DNA of 6,421 bases, from assembly GCA_030539985.1 (NCBI GenBank), contig JAUNXD010000097.1:1-6421 (forward strand). The letters run 5' to 3'. This DNA is from Methanobrevibacter sp. (lineage in GTDB: Archaea; Methanobacteriota; Methanobacteria; Methanobacteriales; Methanobacteriaceae). Both the position numbers and the translations under genes were made by a program. This document shows positions 1-3,987 of this stretch, piece by piece. The number at the start of each line of letters is the position of its first letter. Positions within the stretch are counted from its first letter, which is position 1. The notes beneath the pieces are model-generated. The model ran no database searches. It saw nothing but the letters and a program-made list of their open reading frames with translations, and was not told where the DNA came from.

Positions 1-799
1 TTGGAACTTTCAAATGATCTGGAAGCGGTTTAATCCTGGCAGGTGTTCCAATAGCCAAATAAAATGGTGGAACAGAATGGATTACAATTGCTCCAGCAGC
101 TACAATAGAACCTTCACCAACTTCAACATTGGATAAGAATGTAGTGTTACCACCTATTGAAGCTCCACGTCTAACTTTAGGTCCTTGCAGTTCATAATTG
201 ATTCTTACAGGATATTTATCATTAGTAAAACAAGCACAAGGTCCAATAAATACATTATCCTCAATTACAGAATTGGTTGGAATATATACGTTAGATTGGA
301 TACTGACATCGTTTCCAATGATTACATCTCCTTCAATGACAGTATTGGTTCCAATTAGGACATCATCACCAATATTGGTGTTTTCACGAATTACCACATT
401 GTGTCCTGTTCTGAAATTATCTCCAATGACCACATCATTATATATAATTGAATTTGACCTGATTGTGTGGTTCTTACCTATTATCGGAGGTCTTGAGTTT
501 GGTGAATATTCCACACCGAATTGAATATTTTGGTCTTTAGGGAAGTTTAATTCAGGTTTTGAATAATCTGGCTGGATAGATTCTCTTTCAATTTGTGGCC
601 TTTCGTAAATAATCTCTGTTGGATCTTCCCTTTGCGGTTGAGCATAAAAATTATCCTGTCTAGGTGCTGCTTCAGGTTGACGATAAACTGGTCTTGGAAC
701 TTGCTGTGGCCCCTGAGAGTACATACGATGTCTATCATCGTAAGGATTTTCTCTATTTTTTGATTGTTTATCATCAAGAGTTTGTGAAAATCTAACCAT
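1..799 (-). CDS. Left-handed beta-helix (hexapeptide-repeat) sugar acyltransferase, WbpD/WlbB/QdtC-like, 3' end beyond window
   Basis: The frame is open from an ATG at 799 to the left edge (266 codons visible, no stop reached). Residues ~105-255 form a left-handed beta-helix of hexapeptide turns ([36 protein letters not shown]). The motif FTNDKYPVR at 191-199 is followed by the closing segment GASIGGN...VAAGAIV...IGTPARI. This combination is typical of acetyltransferases acting on 3-amino sugars (WbpD/WlbB on UDP-aminoglucuronate, QdtC on dTDP-aminohexose); the Asn in FTND is conserved in that group. Expected role: cytoplasmic acetyl-CoA-dependent acylation of a nucleotide sugar for a surface glycan. 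The exact substrate cannot be read from sequence. Residues 1-~100 are an odd extension rich in Pro, Gln, Arg and Tyr, probably disordered. The chosen start has an AGGT eight bases upstream; Met26 is an alternative. The gene lies downstream of its own TATA-like element. Confidence 0.85.
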   Translation of the reverse strand, partial: MVRFSQTLDDKQSKNRENPYDDRHRMYSQGPQQVPRPVYRQPEAAPRQDNFYAQPQREDPTEIIYERPQIERESIQPDYSKPELNFPKDQNIQFGVEYSPNSRPPIIGKNHTIRSNSIIYNDVVIGDNFRTGHNVVIRENTNIGDDVLIGTNTVIEGDVIIGNDVSIQSNVYIPTNSVIEDNVFIGPCACFTNDKYPVRINYELQGPKVRRGASIGGNTTFLSNVEVGEGSIVAAGAIVIHSVPPFYLAIGTPARIKPLPDHLKVP

Positions 800-861
800 A
801 TTATCAAACCTACATTTAATTAAAATTAATTTGTTAACGGGTTTATTTATGTTGTCAATTA

Positions 862-875
862 GTATATATATTAAG
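862..875 (-). promoter_or_regulatory. Probable TATA box of the acyltransferase gene
   Basis: Read on the minus strand this is TTAATATATATACT, preceded by an A-rich stretch (AAAACCAC) that could act as a BRE. An archaeal start site would fall about 25 bases downstream, near 840, leaving a leader of about 40 bases before the ATG at 799. The assignment rests on sequence resemblance and position only. Confidence 0.5.
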
Positions 876-898
876 TGGTTTTAATTTTGCTTTTTGTC

Positions 899-936
899 AA
901 AAATTCATCAAAAAACCTAATCAAAAAAAGAAAAAA
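899..936 (-). terminator. Poly-T terminator after the acidic surface-protein gene
   Basis: Directly after the TAA at 943-941 the minus strand has four successive T-tracts of 6, 7, 6 and 5 bases (936-931, 929-923, 915-910, 903-899) without an obvious hairpin. Runs of T downstream of a stop codon are the usual archaeal intrinsic termination signal. It lies upstream of the acyltransferase promoter, so the two genes are probably transcribed separately. Confidence 0.6.
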
Positions 937-940
937 TGAT

Positions 941-1789
941 TTAGATAAAAATCGCAATCATCAAAAACAATACCAGTATCAGCATGAAAATATTGAAATC
1001 CCATGAATTTTCAGCATCAAAAATCAACTGATTGTCCGTTGATGTCTGATTGATATCAGTTGAATTGGTCAATGGAGAATAAATCGGATTGAATGGATTT
1101 AAATATCTATTATAATCATGGCCTGCAGGCATTGGATCAATCGCAAGACCTGTTGCTGATGCCAGAATATCAAACGGAAGAGTGAAATTTGAAAAGCTTT
1201 CAGATTCGTTCCAGGTGTAGTTGGCACTGACGTTGCCATAATGATTTAAGTAGAATATAACCATGAACTTCAGATAAGCTGTTTCGTTTTCCGTCAAATT
1301 GTAATCGTTGAAGGTTGATGTTATTGAATCAAATATTTTCAAATATGTCTCATAACCTTCACTGCTTTCATTCAGAGTGTAATTTGAAGGATCAGCCAAA
1401 TATATTTGGTATTCGCTCACAAACTCCTCGCTTTCAGTCCAATTGTGACTTGAGCAGTTACCATATCTATCAAGATAATAGGTTATCTTAAGCTTCAAAT
1501 AGTCAAAATCAGTGTAAGTGTAATCAGATTCATTTATATCATCCAAATCCTCATCGTCAAGGTCCTCATCCTCCCAATCATCATCAAGATCATCATCATC
1601 TTCATCATCAGGACCTTCATCATCGTCTTCGTCCAAATCATCATCAAGATCCTCATCCAACTCAAAATCATCGTCCAAATCATCACTTAACGTGATTTGA
1701 CTGTCATCGGCTGCATTGATTGAGGCAACACACACCAGCAGAAGCAGTAAAATGATTGAGATTTTGAAAATGTTTTTAATATACTTCAA
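941..1789 (-). CDS. Acidic, sequon-rich, membrane-anchored surface protein (unrecognised family)
   Basis: I do not recognise a named family. The 282-residue protein has a signal peptide (Lys-rich start, hydrophobic core 9-22, likely cleavage after INA at 24-26). Next comes an extremely acidic tract (residues 36-84, 38 of 49 Asp or Glu, with Leu/Phe/Trp every 4-6 residues), then an extracellular part and a hydrophobic C-terminal segment (265-282) that ends the protein with no charged tail. The extracellular part has two related units: YLKLKITYYLDRYGN at 97-111 and YLKFMVIFYLNHYGN at 172-186, each followed by an N-x-T/E-S-E-x-F segment. Thirteen N-X-S/T sequons lie between residues 86 and 249. 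It is probably an N-glycosylated protein held at the outer face of the cell membrane; its function is unknown. Translation starts at TTG: an in-frame TGA lies three codons upstream, no Met occurs before residue 176, and a strong Shine-Dalgarno is correctly spaced. Confidence 0.85.
   Translation of the reverse strand: MKYIKNIFKISIILLLLLVCVASINAADDSQITLSDDLDDDFELDEDLDDDLDEDDDEGPDDEDDDDLDDDWEDEDLDDEDLDDINESDYTYTDFDYLKLKITYYLDRYGNCSSHNWTESEEFVSEYQIYLADPSNYTLNESSEGYETYLKIFDSITSTFNDYNLTENETAYLKFMVIFYLNHYGNVSANYTWNESESFSNFTLPFDILASATGLAIDPMPAGHDYNRYLNPFNPIYSPLTNSTDINQTSTDNQLIFDAENSWDFNIFMLILVLFLMIAIFI
1538..1684 (-). repeat. Low-complexity GAT/GAC/GAG-rich tract encoding the poly-acidic segment
   Basis: On the plus strand this stretch is a degenerate run of ATC/TCATC/CTC triplets. 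It codes on the minus strand for residues 36-84 of the acidic surface protein, in units such as DLDDD, DLDDE and DEDLDD. The units are imperfect, so the tract is an old or selected trinucleotide expansion rather than a recent clean one. Changes by whole triplets would alter tract length without breaking the frame. Confidence 0.75.
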
Positions 1790-1795
1790 TGAACC

Positions 1796-1802
1796 TCACC
1801 TC
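1796..1802 (-). promoter_or_regulatory. Shine-Dalgarno site that fixes the TTG start at 1789
   Basis: The minus strand reads GAGGTGA followed by six bases and then TTG AAG TAT. The same GAGGTGA with the same six-base spacing precedes the ATG of the DUF1002 gene. This supports TTG as the genuine start of the acidic surface-protein gene. Confidence 0.85.
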
Positions 1803-1820
1803 AAATTATACTAAAATATA

Positions 1821-1843
1821 ATTGATATATAATTAATATAAGG
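1821..1843 (-). promoter_or_regulatory. Possible TATA region of the acidic surface-protein gene
   Basis: The minus strand reads CCTTATATTAATTATATATC, with two overlapping TATA-like octamers (around 1834-1842 and 1823-1832). The upstream one would place initiation near 1811, giving a short leader that still includes the Shine-Dalgarno. No strong BRE is visible and the whole 101-base gap is A+T-rich, so the call is tentative. Confidence 0.4.
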
Positions 1844-1873
1844 TTCTGTATTTAATAGTATTTAATTCTAATG

Positions 1874-1902
1874 AAAAAAAGAAATGGGATTTAAATCCCA
1901 TT
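1874..1902 (-). terminator. Hairpin plus T7 terminator overlapping the DUF1002 stop codon
   Basis: Bases 1883-1902 are a perfect 20-base palindrome (AATGGGATTT and its complement). It covers the last codons (Asn-Gly-Ile) and the TAA stop at 1893-1891. On the minus strand it is followed by T-C and then seven Ts (1880-1874). In RNA it could form a 7-8 bp stem with a small loop, resembling a bacterial intrinsic terminator; in archaea the T-tract alone may suffice. Confidence 0.65.
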
Positions 1903-2751
1903 AACAAAGGATTTAATCCAATCCAATAATCCGTCAAGTGAAAATCCACCTGTTGAATTATTATCGTTTAAAAAATCACTTACTTGGTCTTTGTAGTAGT
2001 TGACATCACCCTGAACGTTTTGCACTTGTTCAATGGTGTCCGCCAAGTTTTCAATATCCACATTTGTAATGTTGATATTGTTGTTTTCAACATAGTTATT
2101 GATTATGTTTACAATTGTGTCATGATCTGTCACATTGTCTTTTGAAACTTCCTCTTTTACCTGATCAACCAATTGTGATAAGTCATTTGCATCCACACCG
2201 GAATTCTGAACGATTTCAGCCTGAGTGTAGATTTCGTCATTTGCCGCTTCCTTTACGGATTCAGGAATTTCAACATCAGTTACTTCTTCATAAGCATTCA
2301 TTATACCTGCAAGAGCGGATTCCCCTGTTGCAGATACAGGACTAGTCACATATACGTGCCCACTTGTAATTCCAGCAGATTTTAGAGCTGAAATGTACAT
2401 GTCCCCGGTTATTGTTGTGATTTTTGATTTGTCCACACTGACCTGCAGATTATCATTGTCATTCAAATCCAGGAGTGCAGATGAGTATATTTGACTTGAT
2501 GAGTAAGATTTGCCGGTAATACCACTTGAAACTTGATTGACCTGATGGGCAGTTACTACCTTCTGTCCTACATCATTTAAATCAACATTTGCCTGGCTGA
2601 CAAAAAATGAATCAACACTTGATTTATAGTTGCTGTTTGCATAAGTTGTCTCACCATATGTTATTACAAGATTGGAATCGGTTGCAAATCCAGTTGGTAT
2701 TAACATACCCACTAGGATCAGCGCTAATATTGCTATACCTATTTTACGCAT
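1891..2751 (-). CDS. Secreted DUF1002 domain protein
   Basis: The 286-residue protein has a signal peptide (MRKIG, hydrophobic core 5-20, probable cleavage after GFA at 21-23). The exported part matches DUF1002, the family of Bacillus YpuA, also seen in gut methanogens. Visible family features are the opening VITYGE at 29-34, the central GDMYISALKSAGI at 116-128, and the signature VYVTSPVSATGESALAGI at 133-150 followed by a helical AYEE segment. Residues 165-260 are largely predicted helix rich in Asp, Asn, Glu and Val, and three or four sequons are present (near 206, 227, 264-265). No catalytic motif is known for the family; role at the cell surface is undetermined. The ATG is preceded by GAGGTGA at six bases and by a good BRE/TATA pair, so it is probably transcribed alone with a leader of about 24 bases, ending at the palindromic terminator. 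Confidence 0.9.
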   Translation of the reverse strand: MRKIGIAILALILVGMLIPTGFATDSNLVITYGETTYANSNYKSSVDSFFVSQANVDLNDVGQKVVTAHQVNQVSSGITGKSYSSSQIYSSALLDLNDNDNLQVSVDKSKITTITGDMYISALKSAGITSGHVYVTSPVSATGESALAGIMNAYEEVTDVEIPESVKEAANDEIYTQAEIVQNSGVDANDLSQLVDQVKEEVSKDNVTDHDTIVNIINNYVENNNINITNVDIENLADTIEQVQNVQGDVNYYKDQVSDFLNDNNSTGGFSLDGLLDWIKSFVNGI

Positions 2752-2757
2752 AATTTT

Positions 2758-2764
2758 TCACCTC
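2758..2764 (-). promoter_or_regulatory. Strong Shine-Dalgarno of the DUF1002 gene
   Basis: The minus strand reads GAGGTGA, then six bases, then ATG at 2751. It matches the expected 3' end of archaeal 16S rRNA and confirms the start codon chosen for the DUF1002 protein. Confidence 0.85.
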
Positions 2765-2797
2765 ACTTGAATTCCTATCTTAAATTTGTCAAAGTAG

Positions 2798-2811
2798 TAT
2801 TTAAACCTTTC
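2798..2811 (-). promoter_or_regulatory. BRE/TATA promoter of the DUF1002 gene
   Basis: On the minus strand GAAAGG (BRE, 2811-2806) is followed immediately by TTTAAATA (TATA box, 2805-2798). This is the clearest archaeal core promoter in the window. Initiation about 24 bases downstream would be near 2775, giving a leader of about 24 bases that contains the Shine-Dalgarno. Confidence 0.75.
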
Positions 2812-3200
2812 AGTATTCAAAATGATTTTTAAAGACAACAACAATGGCAAAAAAATATACAGTGATATAGTTACCATTTTATAATATGTTCATTTCAAAT
2901 ATTTTTTAATTTGAAAAATATGCAATTCATTAAAAAAATGAAAACTGCAATATCTGCTGAAAAGTGCAGGCCACAATCCAATTGGTGAATGATGTTTGTG
3001 AGAAAATTCAAATGGCAAATATCGTCAATGGAATGCTTACCATTTACTTGATTTAATGATTGAGAAAAATAATGTTAAACACCATCACCATTAAAATTAT
3101 CGAATAAAAAATTGAAATGATGCACCTCCATATAAAAAACATGAATATTGAAAATGGACATCTATCATGAAACATTTATTTTGACTCAATTTGATAATTA
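2812..3200. other. Non-coding stretch between divergent promoters; possible gene relic
   Basis: No convincing gene was found on either strand. The interior (about 2940-3060) is less A+T-rich than its flanks and looks more like coding DNA. One plus frame reads 31 codons without a stop (2961-3053: KVQATIQLVNDVCEKIQMAN and onward). It continues beyond two stops with Met/Ile/Asn/Lys-rich residues to about 3168. The minus frame with the same codon boundaries is open from 3161 to 2895 except for one TAA at 3077-3075. Small inverted repeats also occur: TTTCAAAT/ATTTGAAA at 2893-2900/2909-2916, and two copies of AATGGCAA...TTACCATT at 2843-2878 and 3011-3044. A decayed gene is the simplest reading, but this is weak. 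Confidence 0.4.
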
Positions 3201-3207
3201 ATTAACA

Positions 3208-3215
3208 TTATATAT
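3208..3215 (+). promoter_or_regulatory. Probable TATA box of the thymidylate synthase gene
   Basis: TTATATAT lies 45 bases before the ATG at 3260. Initiation near 3236 would give a leader of about 24 bases containing the Shine-Dalgarno AAGGA at 3246-3250. No clear BRE is visible just upstream, so the call depends on position and the TATA match. Confidence 0.5.
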
Positions 3216-3259
3216 TAACAGAAACATAGTTTTAATTAATTTAAAAAGGACTGTTTTAT

Positions 3260-3970
3260 ATGTTAAGTATTACTAAATGTTACCTAGATTTTGTTGATAA
3301 AATCTTAAAAACCGGAAAAGAAACATACAAAGACTCTAATCATCATTTATTAGAAAGTCTTGGAAACTTTTATATAATCGACGACCCATTGGATTTAAAA
3401 TTTAAGGCTAAATATCAACATTACACTACTGAAATGATGTTGGCAGACATCAAATCCGGAAAATTTGATCTTGAAGCATGCCCTATCAAAAGCGATGCAT
3501 TATATGAATATGTAAAATCCGTGGAAGACCCTGAAATCATCAACAACACTCAAGGATTTGTTTACACATACCCTAATCGTATTTTTGCACATTTCGATGT
3601 TGACCAATTCGAAAGCATGAAAAAAAGAATACTGACTGCAACCGGATCAAACCGTGCAGTGGCAGTTACAATCAATCCAATAGAGGATGCTGAAGAGGAG
3701 GACATTCCATGTCTTCAGTTTTTACAGTGCATTGTTCGTGACAATGAGCTGACAATACACTGCATATTCAGAAGCAATGATATTTTCGGTGCTTTCTATT
3801 CAAACATGTTTTTCATAGCATATTTGGGCCTAAAGATGAAAGAAGAAGTTAACAAGGAAATCGTAGGTGAAAAGATAAACTTCGGAGGAGTTCATTATCA
3901 CTCCACTTCAGGCCACATTTACAATACTGATATCAAAGCAGCCCGCAAATTAATTAAAGCAAATAAATAA
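3260..3970 (+). CDS. thyA: Thymidylate synthase, methanogen-type ThyA family
   Basis: The enzyme methylates dUMP to dTMP in the cytoplasm; in methanogens the one-carbon donor is probably a tetrahydromethanopterin derivative (inference). The 236-residue protein aligns with the classical ThyA catalytic core. GFVYTYPNRI (99-108) corresponds to the GPVYG region, and DQFESMKKRIL...SNRAVAVTINP (115-140) to the dimer/phosphate region. IPCLQFLQCIVRD (149-161) carries the nucleophile Cys151. RSNDIFGAFYSN (171-182) has the phosphate-binding Arg171/Ser172, Asp174 and, at the right spacing, the Asn that selects dUMP (Asn182). SGHIYN (217-222) carries the His/Tyr that contact the sugar. Differences from bacterial enzymes are Leu after the catalytic Cys instead of His, SNR instead of SRR, and no evident N-terminal RTGT loop; a compact, divergent core is usual for archaeal forms. 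The ATG has AAGGA nine bases upstream. The gene stands alone and converges on the large surface-protein gene. Confidence 0.85.
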   Translation: MLSITKCYLDFVDKILKTGKETYKDSNHHLLESLGNFYIIDDPLDLKFKAKYQHYTTEMMLADIKSGKFDLEACPIKSDALYEYVKSVEDPEIINNTQGFVYTYPNRIFAHFDVDQFESMKKRILTATGSNRAVAVTINPIEDAEEEDIPCLQFLQCIVRDNELTIHCIFRSNDIFGAFYSNMFFIAYLGLKMKEEVNKEIVGEKINFGGVHYHSTSGHIYNTDIKAARKLIKANK

Positions 3971-3987
3971 GGTTTCTACCTTATTTA
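3964..3987. terminator. Bidirectional hairpin terminator shared by two convergent genes
   Basis: A perfect 10-bp stem (3964-3973 paired with 3978-3987) closes a four-base loop TTCT. The left arm contains the TAA of thymidylate synthase (3968-3970) and the right arm contains the TAA of the minus-strand gene (3983-3981). Both flanks are T-rich in the direction of exit: TTATTTTTGATTTTT from about 3998 on the plus strand, and TTTATTTGC with further T-runs on the minus strand. It could end transcription in both directions. Confidence 0.65.

Noticed and set aside
198..524. 108-codon plus-strand open frame
   Set aside because: It is antisense to the beta-helix domain of the acyltransferase; its repetitive Ser/Pro/Thr/Ile composition is the mirror of the hexapeptide repeats.
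547..807. 86-codon minus-strand open frame
   Set aside because: It overlaps the acyltransferase gene in another frame. The true frame (ATG at 799) continues uninterrupted into clear hexapeptide repeats, while this one has no recognisable features.
1538..1684. CRISPR-like or satellite repeat array
   Set aside because: The repetition is a degenerate triplet pattern explained by poly-Asp/Glu coding; there are no spacers or constant repeats.
2115..2345. 76-codon plus-strand open frame
   Set aside because: Antisense to the DUF1002 gene, rich in His, Leu and Pro in a way typical of antisense frames, with no ribosome site.
2920..2988. 22-codon plus-strand mini-frame starting MQFIKKMKTAIS
   Set aside because: No Shine-Dalgarno, no promoter at a suitable distance, and too short to distinguish from chance in A+T-rich DNA.
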